A program made the position numbers and the translations under genes. From contig NZ_JBDKSS010000001.1 of NCBI RefSeq assembly GCF_039680535.1, forward strand, positions 107,654 through 171,653: a DNA stretch of 64,000 nt, given 5' to 3'. Positions 24,957 to 32,227 of the stretch are shown piece after piece. The notes below the pieces were generated by a model that was not told the DNA's origin, did no database searches, and saw only the letters and a program-made list of their open reading frames with translations. Every line of letters starts with the position of its first letter. Position 1 is the first letter of the stretch. The DNA comes from Parvibaculum sp039680535 (lineage in GTDB: Bacteria; Pseudomonadota; Alphaproteobacteria; Parvibaculales; Parvibaculaceae).

Positions 24957-26450
24957 ATGTTCGACACTCGTTTTGCACTTCTCTCCGTCGAGGAAATGAC
25001 GCGCTCCGATCGGTTGACGATCGAGCGCGGCAAGCCCGGCATTGAACTTATGGAAAATACCGGGCGGCTGGTTGCCGACGCCGTGGCGGCGCGGTTTCCG
25101 TGCGGGCCGGTGTCGGTGCTCTGCGGGCCCGGGAACAATGGCGGCGACGCTTTCATCGCCGCTCGGCTGCTGCGTGATGCGGGCTGGACCGTCACGCTCT
25201 TTCTGCTGGGCGAGCGCGAGCGATTGACGGGCGATGCCGCCGAAGCGGCGCATCGTTGGGCGGGGCCGGTCCATCCACTGACCGCAGATGCGGCGGAGGG
25301 CGCGAGCCTCATTCTGGACGGGATTTTCGGCGCCGGGCTTTCGCGCGAAGTCACCGGCGTCGTCGCCGACCTGATCGGCCGCGTCAACGAAGCGAAGCTG
25401 CCGGTCGCGGCCATCGACGTGCCGACGGGTCTCGACGGCGAGACGGGCGAGGTGCGCGGAGCCGCTTTCGAAGCAAAGCTCACGGTCACCTTCTTCCGCA
25501 AGAAGCCCGGCCATGTGGTCTTTCCGGGACGCCGGCTTTGCGGCGAGCTTGTCGTGGGCGATATCGGAACGGCGGAAGGCGTGCTCGACGAGATCAAGCC
25601 GACGACATTCGAGAACGCGCCGGAGATATGGCGCGAGGCATTCCCGCGGCCCCAGGTCGAAGGGCACAAATATTCGCGCGGCCATGTGGTCGTCGTCTCC
25701 GGCGGGCCATCCACGACCGGCGCTGCGCGGCTCGCCGCTCGCGGTGCGCTACGGGCGGGGGCGGGCCTCGTCACCGTCGCTTCGCCGCCCAATGCGGTCG
25801 CCATCAATGCGGCGCAGCTGACATCCATCATGCTGAAGCCCGTCGCCGGGGCGGACTCTCTCGCCCGGCTTCTCGAGGACAAGCGCCTGAACGCCTGCCT
25901 CATCGGCCCGGGCTGCGGGATCGGCCCCTCGACCCGCGAAAATGTGCTGGCCGCGCTGCTCTCGGGCGCGTCGATGGTGCTCGACGCCGACGCGCTGACC
26001 TCCTTCATGGAAATCCCCCGCGACCTCTTCGTCGCCATCAAGGGCTATTTCGCCGGGCCGACCGTGCTGACCCCGCATGAGGGCGAGTTCCGGCGGCTGT
26101 TTCCGAACAATCTCGCCGGGGGCAAGCTCGCCCGGTCGCGGGCCGCGGCGGCGGAATCGGGCGCCGTGGTGGTCTTCAAAGGGCCCGATACCGTGATTGC
26201 GGCGCCGGATGGCCGGGCCGTGGTCAATACCAATGCCGGGCCCGAGCTGGCCACGGCGGGGAGCGGAGACGTTCTCGGCGGGATCATTCTCGGCCTCATG
26301 GCGCAGGGGGTGCCTGCTTTCGAGGCGGCTTCCATGGGCGTCTGGCTCCATGGAGAGGCCGGGCAGTACTATGGCATCGGCCTCATTTCCGAGGACTTGC
26401 CCGAGATGCTGCCGGCGGTTTACCGCGACCTCCTGCCGAAGCTTGGCTGA
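24957..26450 (+). CDS. nnr: Bifunctional NAD(P)HX epimerase/dehydratase
   Basis: The 497-residue fusion repairs hydrated NADH and NADPH. The N-terminal YjeF epimerase domain (about 1-210) has SVLCGPGNNGGDAFIAARLL and AIDVPTGLDGETGEV. The C-terminal ADP-dependent dehydratase domain has HKYSRGHVVVVSGG, LIGPGCGIG and the ribokinase-like AGSGDVLGGIILGLMAQG. The start is taken as ATG 24957 (MFDTRFALLSVEEM), the usual N-terminus. The frame extends back to 24897, but those residues are unlike the family. It is a standard bacterial two-domain length. Confidence 0.93.
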   Translation: MFDTRFALLSVEEMTRSDRLTIERGKPGIELMENTGRLVADAVAARFPCGPVSVLCGPGNNGGDAFIAARLLRDAGWTVTLFLLGERERLTGDAAEAAHRWAGPVHPLTADAAEGASLILDGIFGAGLSREVTGVVADLIGRVNEAKLPVAAIDVPTGLDGETGEVRGAAFEAKLTVTFFRKKPGHVVFPGRRLCGELVVGDIGTAEGVLDEIKPTTFENAPEIWREAFPRPQVEGHKYSRGHVVVVSGGPSTTGAARLAARGALRAGAGLVTVASPPNAVAINAAQLTSIMLKPVAGADSLARLLEDKRLNACLIGPGCGIGPSTRENVLAALLSGASMVLDADALTSFMEIPRDLFVAIKGYFAGPTVLTPHEGEFRRLFPNNLAGGKLARSRAAAAESGAVVVFKGPDTVIAAPDGRAVVNTNAGPELATAGSGDVLGGIILGLMAQGVPAFEAASMGVWLHGEAGQYYGIGLISEDLPEMLPAVYRDLLPKLG

Positions 26451-26570
26451 GGGCCCCGTCGGGCCTTGACTTCTCCTGAAAGAAGCCGCTCTTTCGCTGG
26501 TATTCCGGGGGGACGCTTGCTATAGAAGGCCCCGATTTGGACGTGGGCCTGCCTTCCGCGGCGTGCCTGC

Positions 26571-26621
26571 GCGGCCTTGCGGGCGTGGCGGAATTGGTAG
26601 ACGCACCAGATTTAGGTTCTG
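26571..26621. repeat. Left attachment site (attL)
   Basis: A 51-bp block identical to 33297-33347. Its end, CAGATTTAGGTTCTG, has inverted 4-bp core arms (CAGA/TCTG) around the 7-base anticodon loop, the usual spacing for tyrosine-integrase crossover. Confidence 0.88.
26579..26621 (+). pseudogene. Truncated tRNA-Leu 5' half
   Basis: The first 43 bases are those of the intact tRNA-Leu(TAG) at 33305. Element sequence (TTGAATCTTAAG) then replaces the 3' half. It keeps the native upstream region, including a TATAGA -10-like hexamer at 26521-26526, so transcription of a dead tRNA fragment into the element is likely. Confidence 0.85.
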
Positions 26622-27180
26622 TTGAATCTTAAGTCGGATCAACCGCTTAGGTCTGGTGCGGGTCTGTCCGGTGGGGCAGGCGGCACAGCTTGAAATCCTA
26701 AAACATGAAATACCTCAGGGGGTTAGAGCAATTCTGACCCCCTTCTTATTGTTGGGTCTCTCGCAATCGAAAAGCCCCTTACGGGTGTCGATCGGCCCAA
26801 GGGCGGAACTTTCCAACTTATCTAGGATCACGTTAAGACCGTCTCTGAGACAGCAGGGCTGTGTCGAGCAATTCTGAATTGATGTAGCCGATATCGCTTC
26901 TACATCTCGTTGACGCCGGTTCCTGAAACAGACACGCGCATTGCCTCTCAGGGCTCTAATTCAGGAAGTGGGCCCCGATGAGGATATCTGCCAAGGCGGG
27001 AGCCAGTGATCCTCCATTTCGCGAATTGCGATACGAAGCGACCAACTGCTTACGTTGAGCGATGGCCGAGGCGTCCCCCAATTGGCCTCGATCACTGGTC
27101 ACAGAGATTGGCGAATGCTCATCCACTACGCTCGTCACAAGGCTGAGGACGTGGCACAAAAGCTCTCGAAACGTTCGACC
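26622..27180. other. Left arm of the element, no convincing gene
   Basis: This 559 bp stretch has only weak short frames: 26656-26877 plus strand, and 26956-27159 minus strand with a TTG start and no ribosome site. TCTGGTGC at about 26653-26660 is the exact complement of GCACCAGA in the attL core, and may be an integrase arm or core-like site. Confidence 0.5.
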
Positions 27181-28497
27181 CTAGGCAGCCAATGAGGCGT
27201 TGGACTCGACAACCACAAATGCTTCATTGCGTAGCCAACGTTCGAGCAGCCGCCTCATCCGCTCTGACGGAACATAAATCGTAATCGGCAGTCCATCCCG
27301 AATCCTAGACCGCCATATCCACTGAAGCATTTCGGAGAGTGCATAGAGGTCCTCGTTCGGCTGAACACCTCTTTCCTGAAAGTACCGCTTAAGCATCGGA
27401 TGCATGAAGATGTTGACCGCATAAGCCAGAGCGGACTTGTGACGATATTTATTCATCGCTCTGGCGTTGCACGGAACAAATCCTTTCGTATACCCATCCC
27501 CCTTTAGATGCCTTTTCTGATCCTTAAAGCTCGTCCACATACGCTCAGAGACAGGTACTTTCGTCCCGTACTTGAAATACCGGTAGAGTGACCGCTTGAG
27601 TTGTTCCAGCTTGCTTTGACCGGTGCGCCGGAGCGAGGAGGCCTCTCTATCCAGCCAAGTAGCAGACAAGGGATTCGCTCGTCCACACGCGGCTCCGATG
27701 GAGTTCAGACCAGGGTCTTGAACAATCGTGATCAATTCCCGCAGCTTTGCCTTTTGCTGTCCAGTATCAACGTCGTCAGGTTCTACTAGCGCCCCGCCAC
27801 GACCGATTGACATGAGCTTATAGTCCACGCCGTGAGCCTTAAGGTAACTCGCCATAGGGGAGCCCTCGAAGAGGTAGGTGCAAATGTAGACCTCCTTGAA
27901 GAGCGACAGTAACTCAGCAGGCAGCTCCCAGAAAAAGACGCCCTCATCGAGTTGGACGATGTTCCCTGAATCGCAGAGGTTTCGGATCGTCTCGAAACGA
28001 CCTTTGTAATCTGGCCAATCCTTGTGGTTCCACCTGACCCGCTTCCTTCCATCGATGTAGACATGTCCCCCCTCAAACAGGGTCTTCCAATCTGCTGGGC
28101 TCACATCCTCGAAAGGCATGACGCATTCAAGGCACTCGTCCACTACCAGCGTGTAGTTACCCTCTTTCAGGGCATCGAAGGTCTCGTCATTGATCAATTT
28201 AAAGAGAGCATGGGTGGAAGCTATGTTTCGACGATCTCTAATGAGGTCATTCAGGTGTCGGAGCTTTTTTCCTCCTATAGGCTGCGGCTCAGCAAACTCC
28301 AGATGAGGACAAGCCTCCTTGATGCGCTGAGCCTCGTCCAAATAGACGCCGATATAGATAAAGGGCTCGGGGCTGAACGAAGGGTCGTCAAATGTGGCTG
28401 AAGCTTGCGTGAGATAACTCGCGTTCATGTAACTCGTGATGAAGGTGGTCTTACCACTGCCCATTAGGGCGTCTAGGACGATCACATTCGTCTTCAT
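27181..28497 (-). CDS. P-loop ATPase with helicase-like motifs, element-encoded
   Basis: The 438-residue protein begins MKTNVIVLDALMGSGKTTFI, with a Walker A loop at residues 10-17. The Walker B-like YTLVVDECLECV has Asp120-Glu121. Near residues 388-400, SEMLQWIWRSRIRDG has Gln and Arg residues spaced like motif VI of superfamily 1/2 helicases, followed by ITIYVPSERMRRLLERWL. Similar QWIWRS...IPS endings occur in uncharacterised phage and plasmid ATPases. It could be a replication helicase or packaging-type motor. Its reading direction is opposite to the integrase. Codon use is less GC-biased than in flanking genes. No family name is given with confidence. Confidence 0.7.
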   Translation of the reverse strand: MKTNVIVLDALMGSGKTTFITSYMNASYLTQASATFDDPSFSPEPFIYIGVYLDEAQRIKEACPHLEFAEPQPIGGKKLRHLNDLIRDRRNIASTHALFKLINDETFDALKEGNYTLVVDECLECVMPFEDVSPADWKTLFEGGHVYIDGRKRVRWNHKDWPDYKGRFETIRNLCDSGNIVQLDEGVFFWELPAELLSLFKEVYICTYLFEGSPMASYLKAHGVDYKLMSIGRGGALVEPDDVDTGQQKAKLRELITIVQDPGLNSIGAACGRANPLSATWLDREASSLRRTGQSKLEQLKRSLYRYFKYGTKVPVSERMWTSFKDQKRHLKGDGYTKGFVPCNARAMNKYRHKSALAYAVNIFMHPMLKRYFQERGVQPNEDLYALSEMLQWIWRSRIRDGLPITIYVPSERMRRLLERWLRNEAFVVVESNASLAA

Positions 28498-28917
28498 ACG
28501 TATCTATTTATCCTTATGGTTGGGTTGGAGCAGACACGAACATGCGGGATCACGGGCCGAAGAAGACCCTTGTGAAGACCGGTTTCGGTGTCTGTTTGAG
28601 ATTAGGCCTAAAGGGGCCCAAGGCAGCCTAGGCTTGGCTTTGCCCGACTAGACCACCTCTTATTTTCGTCGTTGATATCCGGCGGCAGAGGTCGCCCTTA
28701 GCCGAGCCGCTGAGCCACAGCCGATAAGATCAGAATTTAGCTATCCTCTCTTAAGGAACGGCGGCTCAACTCATTGATGATAATGATATTTTTTGACCGA
28801 CTTACGATTTTCATAAAGTCGGTTTCGCGGCCTTCAGCCAACGCAAAGAACTTCTGTTGAACGGCTAGCTTTCAGCGTGTCTGTTGCGGGCAATCGGGTC
28901 AGCTAGGTTCAATTATT

Positions 28918-28938
28918 TCCACAACTTGATATTGTGGA
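28918..28938. repeat. Inverted repeat with DnaA-box-like arms
   Basis: TCCACAA, a 7-base loop CTTGATA, then TTGTGGA. Read outward on the minus strand, the right arm gives CTATCCACA, which matches the DnaA box TTATCCACA at eight of nine positions. The left arm ATTTCCACA matches at seven. Confidence 0.45.
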
Positions 28939-29227
28939 TAGTGAAACATGGTACGAATTGCGAACTGTAGCCGTTCTAACTTTGCCATAGCTCAACGGCC
29001 ATTCTCCTCGGCTCTGATTAACAATCCGAGATTTACGTTCTTGTGTAGGTCTACCAGATGGCCCCAAAAATAAACCTAAGCCACTGCTTTACATAGATCA
29101 TTCGCTCTCCGACACGGCTCTCAAGGCCATCCAGGCCCGGAAATCAGTTTAGACCACATTCAAAGGCGCTGATTTTGGCCACTCAAAGACACGCAGGTCA
29201 CTCCGCGACGCCCACCCAAAGTCGGTA

Positions 29228-29256
29228 TTGACCCGCGTCATCGGTTGTAACATTAT
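29228..29256 (+). promoter_or_regulatory. Promoter of the serine recombinase with flanking operator repeat
   Basis: TTGACC (-35), a 17-base spacer, then CATTAT (-10). The inverted repeat TGTAACAT (29246-29253) and ATGTTACA (29278-29285) overlaps the -10 region and the sequence just before the ATG. This suggests autorepression. Confidence 0.6.
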
Positions 29257-29287
29257 AGTCAACGCTCATTGATTGGAATGTTACATA

Positions 29288-30043
29288 ATGGCAAACGGCT
29301 CCTTCGTCGCTTACTACCGGGTCTCCACCACAAAGCAGGGCCAATCCGGCCTTGGCCTTGAGGCTCAAAAAGAAGCCGTAGCCAGGTATCTCAATGGCGG
29401 GCGATGGAAGCTCATAGCTGAGTTTGTGGAAGTGGAGAGCGGACGACGCAGAGACAGGCCAGAGCTTCAGCGAGCCTTAGCCGCTGCTCGTCTCCACAGG
29501 GTGCCCTTGGTTGTCGCCAAGGTGGACCGCCTGACCCGCTCCTCAGCCTTCTTGTCATTGCTCCTAGAGAGTGGCGTAGAGGTCCGCTTCTGTGATCTTC
29601 CTCAGATTGAGGGGGCCTATGGCAAGTTCATCCTTTCACAGATGGCCGCTGTAGCTGAGTTGGAAGCTGACCTTATCTCCGCTCGCACCAAGGCTGCTCT
29701 GGCCGCTGCCAAGGCGCGGGGAAAGAGGCTAGGCGGTAATCGGGGAGTAGAGCTTACAGACGCCATTAGGCAGGCTGGTAGGCAGGCTCAGGCCGACAAG
29801 GCCAAGTCTCGCGCTCAGGACCTCGCGCCGCTGATTGCTGAGCTACGAGACGCAGGCGTCACCTCACTTCGTGGCATTGCCCGAGAGTTGACCGAGCGGG
29901 GCATCTCGACGGCTAGAGGCAATGGCTGCAACTGGACGCCTGTGCAGGTGTCACGTGTACTGACGAGTCTTGGGGGGCTAACTCAATGGCCCGTCGGGTC
30001 CCCTTCAGTAGATGAGCCTCCTACGCTCCGGAAAGGGCGGTAG
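29288..30043 (+). CDS. Serine recombinase (resolvase/invertase family)
   Basis: The 251-residue protein begins MANGSFVAYYRVSTTKQGQSGLGLEAQKE, with Arg11 and the catalytic Ser13. VVAKVDRLTRSS holds the conserved catalytic DRLTR motif, and MAAVAELEADLISARTKAALAAAKARGKRLGG is the long E-helix and linker. A C-terminal helix-turn-helix-like part follows (ISTARGNGCNWTPVQVSRVLTSLG). The ATG at 29288 is chosen over the TTG at 29273. It could resolve multimers, invert DNA or control the element. It is the second site-specific recombinase in this 6.7-kb element. Confidence 0.88.
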   Translation: MANGSFVAYYRVSTTKQGQSGLGLEAQKEAVARYLNGGRWKLIAEFVEVESGRRRDRPELQRALAAARLHRVPLVVAKVDRLTRSSAFLSLLLESGVEVRFCDLPQIEGAYGKFILSQMAAVAELEADLISARTKAALAAAKARGKRLGGNRGVELTDAIRQAGRQAQADKAKSRAQDLAPLIAELRDAGVTSLRGIARELTERGISTARGNGCNWTPVQVSRVLTSLGGLTQWPVGSPSVDEPPTLRKGR

Positions 30044-30189
30044 GCGGGGTATCCCTGCTAAGGGCGCTTCAAAAAAGAAATCCTAAAGTTGATTTTGGCG
30101 TTGTTGTTTATGTTCGACCTTGATGGGAAGATTGACTTGGTTGAAATCAGATTCCCTTGGGCTTCCTTTCTGAAGCGAATGATGGTCTA

Positions 30190-31242
30190 TCAGTTGCCCA
30201 GAATCTCATGGCTTGCGTTGCGAATGCCATCGTTTACTTCGCGGGCAGAATTGTCGGGTTGATCACTATTGGCATCCTTTGAGATGCCAGCTACCGCAAA
30301 AACGTAAGCTCCGCCGCTCGGTCGCCGCATAACGGTGTAATTAATTGGAGTGGGAGTTCCACCAGCATTGCAAACCGTAAAAAGCTGTATCGCGGTTCCC
30401 TTGGAATTGTCTGAGGGAGTGACACCCGAAGCAAACTTTCCTTGGCAAGATCTGGCATCGCTCGCCAGTATGGATGCTTGCAGGTCTTGCACAGAGAACT
30501 TGGGGTCGCTGTAGACCTTAATGGTTCCAAGTAATCCTGGCGCAACCCATACCGCGTCCACGCCCTTCAACTCGGGTGGAACATTCGTTTCGCTTACCAA
30601 TTGAAAGCCAGCAACGCCAGCTTGAGATAGTACGTTTGCTGCCAATGTAGCTGCCTCTGCGCGATAAGCATCGGAGGAAGCGGTGGCTGCGTTCGTGTCA
30701 GGAACAGCCGGCGCAAACGGATTTGTGTTAGGAGCCGGGATTGATGCTTGGGTCACATGTCGTTGGGTGCATTGTAGGATTTCTGCTAATGCTGCTCTGG
30801 TCCCTTTAAGCTGGAAATATAGGGTCTGACCGCTGGTCAATAGCGTTAGCAATCGCCCGCTCTGAAACTGGCGAAACAAGGCGCTGGTTGGCTGAAGTTC
30901 AATAGTCACTTGGTTAGGGTTTATTGCGATAGCCTTCGCTGTTCCCGATGGACCTCTATCGACCTGATAGCCGATATCATACTGAGCTCCGGCATTTAGT
31001 AGCCACGTTGAAGAGTTGAGGCCCATACGCCAGCCAAATTGCCGGTCGACCGCAAACAATAAGGTCACGCCGTTCTCGTAATTGGCAGACATCGCACAGT
31101 GACTGAATTGTCCGGTCTTATCGTCGGTATACGCACCCATATACCAACCCGCGTCCTGCCAACTCTCAATTGAGTTTGCGCGGGCTTCTGATGTCGTGAA
31201 CAAAACTAGCGCCGCGATAATCAGGTATTTGGTGATCGACAT
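30190..31242 (-). CDS. Exported protein of unknown function, element-encoded
   Basis: The 350-residue protein starts MSITKYLIIAALVLFTTSEARA, a clear signal peptide ending A-R-A. The first domain (about 25-180) has WYMGAYTDDKTGQFSHCAMSA and FGWRMGLNSSTWLLNAG. A Pro/Ala/Thr/Asn-rich linker follows (APNTNPFAPAVPDTNAATAS), then a C-terminal domain with Cys pairs (ASDARSCQGKF, FTVCNAGGTP). The start at 31242 follows GGGGGGGACT; the frame extends back to 31374 through non-coding sequence. I recognise no family. It is probably cargo, since it is transcribed opposite to the recombinases and has a secretory signal. Confidence 0.75.
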   Translation of the reverse strand: MSITKYLIIAALVLFTTSEARANSIESWQDAGWYMGAYTDDKTGQFSHCAMSANYENGVTLLFAVDRQFGWRMGLNSSTWLLNAGAQYDIGYQVDRGPSGTAKAIAINPNQVTIELQPTSALFRQFQSGRLLTLLTSGQTLYFQLKGTRAALAEILQCTQRHVTQASIPAPNTNPFAPAVPDTNAATASSDAYRAEAATLAANVLSQAGVAGFQLVSETNVPPELKGVDAVWVAPGLLGTIKVYSDPKFSVQDLQASILASDARSCQGKFASGVTPSDNSKGTAIQLFTVCNAGGTPTPINYTVMRRPSGGAYVFAVAGISKDANSDQPDNSAREVNDGIRNASHEILGN

Positions 31243-31534
31243 AGTCCCCCCAAAAATATGAGGCACTTTCCTGCCTTGCTTTAGACGAAGGGCGTTCTTG
31301 GGGCGATGGAGGCTCAGCTTTGATGCTTCAGAAGCACATAAACCCCAGGGTCGAACTTCGAAGAATAAGCGCACAGTAAGCGACTACGATTGTGTATTTG
31401 CTGGTAATCGCACCAATGGTGGCGTTGCCACAGAAGTCGCGTCCATTAGATATTCGATGATCGTCTCGCAACAATTCAAGCAAATTAAGTCACTGAGCAG
31501 ACATTTTGGCAAGGTGTGCAACTTTCCAACTGAG

Positions 31535-31559
31535 CCACACAAAGTGTGGAGAGTTTTTT
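31535..31559 (+). terminator. Terminator-like hairpin
   Basis: CCACAC AAA GTGTGG followed by AGAGTTTTTT. No gene ends just before it on this strand, so it may end a non-coding or read-through transcript. Confidence 0.5.
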
Positions 31560-31803
31560 GAACGTGCGGGGGCATTCGGAAATGGCGAGCCGTTTGGACT
31601 TTCGGAGGTTCAGGGTGATCAGCCTTTGGTGTTTTTGTTGCCCCATTGCCTATCCTGAAGGGCGGATCGTGCAATCCCGTTTCTAGTCGACCAAGAGAGT
31701 TCGGTGAAAGCGCTCTTGCACCGTGGTCGAGCTAATCCGCTTGGCAGGGGGCTAACACCACTTCTTTACAACACCATAGGGAACTGGTGACAAATAAGTA
31801 ATA

Positions 31804-31831
31804 TTGACAAAGTGGGAATAATGTCTATCTT
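31804..31831 (+). promoter_or_regulatory. Promoter of the MarR-integrase operon
   Basis: A perfect -35 TTGACA, a 16-base spacer and TATCTT (-10). The transcript would start near 31838, about 30 nt before the ATG, which has AAGGAGA upstream. Confidence 0.7.
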
Positions 31832-31866
31832 GGTTCTACTGCCTGGATTAAACAAGGAGACCTATC

Positions 31867-32223
31867 ATGGCTGAGTACCCTAATGACGACGATATGAAGT
31901 CCATACGAACCGCCTTCAAGCTGCTCACGGCGTTCAGGGAAATCTCCCCGACAATGCCGATCAGCCTCGCTACCACTTTCCTTACGGTGGCGATGAACGA
32001 GCATTCCAGTCTGACGGACCTTAACAGGCATTTGGACCTAAAGACCTCGACCCTTTCCCGTCATCTCCTCGACCTCGGAGTTCGTAACCGAAAGATGACC
32101 GAGGGGTTGGGCCTCATCGACTGCCGACAGGACCCGATGGAGCTTCGCAAGAACCAGTACACGCTTACCCCAAAGGGCCGGACCCTCCTCAGGAAGGTCC
32201 TAAAGCTGATCGAGAAGGACTGA
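31867..32223 (+). CDS. MarR-like winged-helix DNA-binding protein
   Basis: The 118-residue protein has a helix-turn-helix core: SSLTDLNRHLDLKTSTLSRHLLDLG, then a wing with ELRKNQYTLTPKGRTLLRKVL. This is MarR/PadR-like. The ATG at 31867 follows ACAAGGAGACCTATC. It ends four bases before the integrase start, so the two are surely one operon. It may repress the operon or act as a directionality factor. Confidence 0.8.
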   Translation: MAEYPNDDDMKSIRTAFKLLTAFREISPTMPISLATTFLTVAMNEHSSLTDLNRHLDLKTSTLSRHLLDLGVRNRKMTEGLGLIDCRQDPMELRKNQYTLTPKGRTLLRKVLKLIEKD

Positions 32224-32227
32224 CCCA

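Larger units (their letters stand above)
28498..29287. other. 790-bp AT-richer non-coding region, candidate replication/control region
   Basis: It lies between the divergent ATPase and serine recombinase genes and contains no credible gene. Features are an inverted repeat CCGACTT...AAGTCGG (28797-28822), a second perfect inverted repeat with DnaA-box-like arms (28918-28938), the A/T-rich run TGATGATAATGATATTTTTT (28774-28793), and a strong promoter with an inverted repeat at its 3' end. Confidence 0.55.
31243..31866. other. Intergenic region of the element, no convincing gene
   Basis: These 624 bp contain short frames on both strands without ribosome sites (31298-31561 plus, 31384-31674 minus). 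A terminator-like hairpin lies at 31535-31559 and the promoter of the MarR-integrase pair at 31804-31831. Confidence 0.5.

Noticed and set aside
26622..27159. Small genes at 26656-26877 and 26956-27159
   Set aside because: They have no ribosome sites and unremarkable composition, and the second depends on a TTG start. They are left as non-coding.
31298..31674. Small genes on either strand in the element gap
   Set aside because: The two frames overlap in opposite directions, lack ribosome sites, and one begins inside the upstream region of the exported-protein gene.
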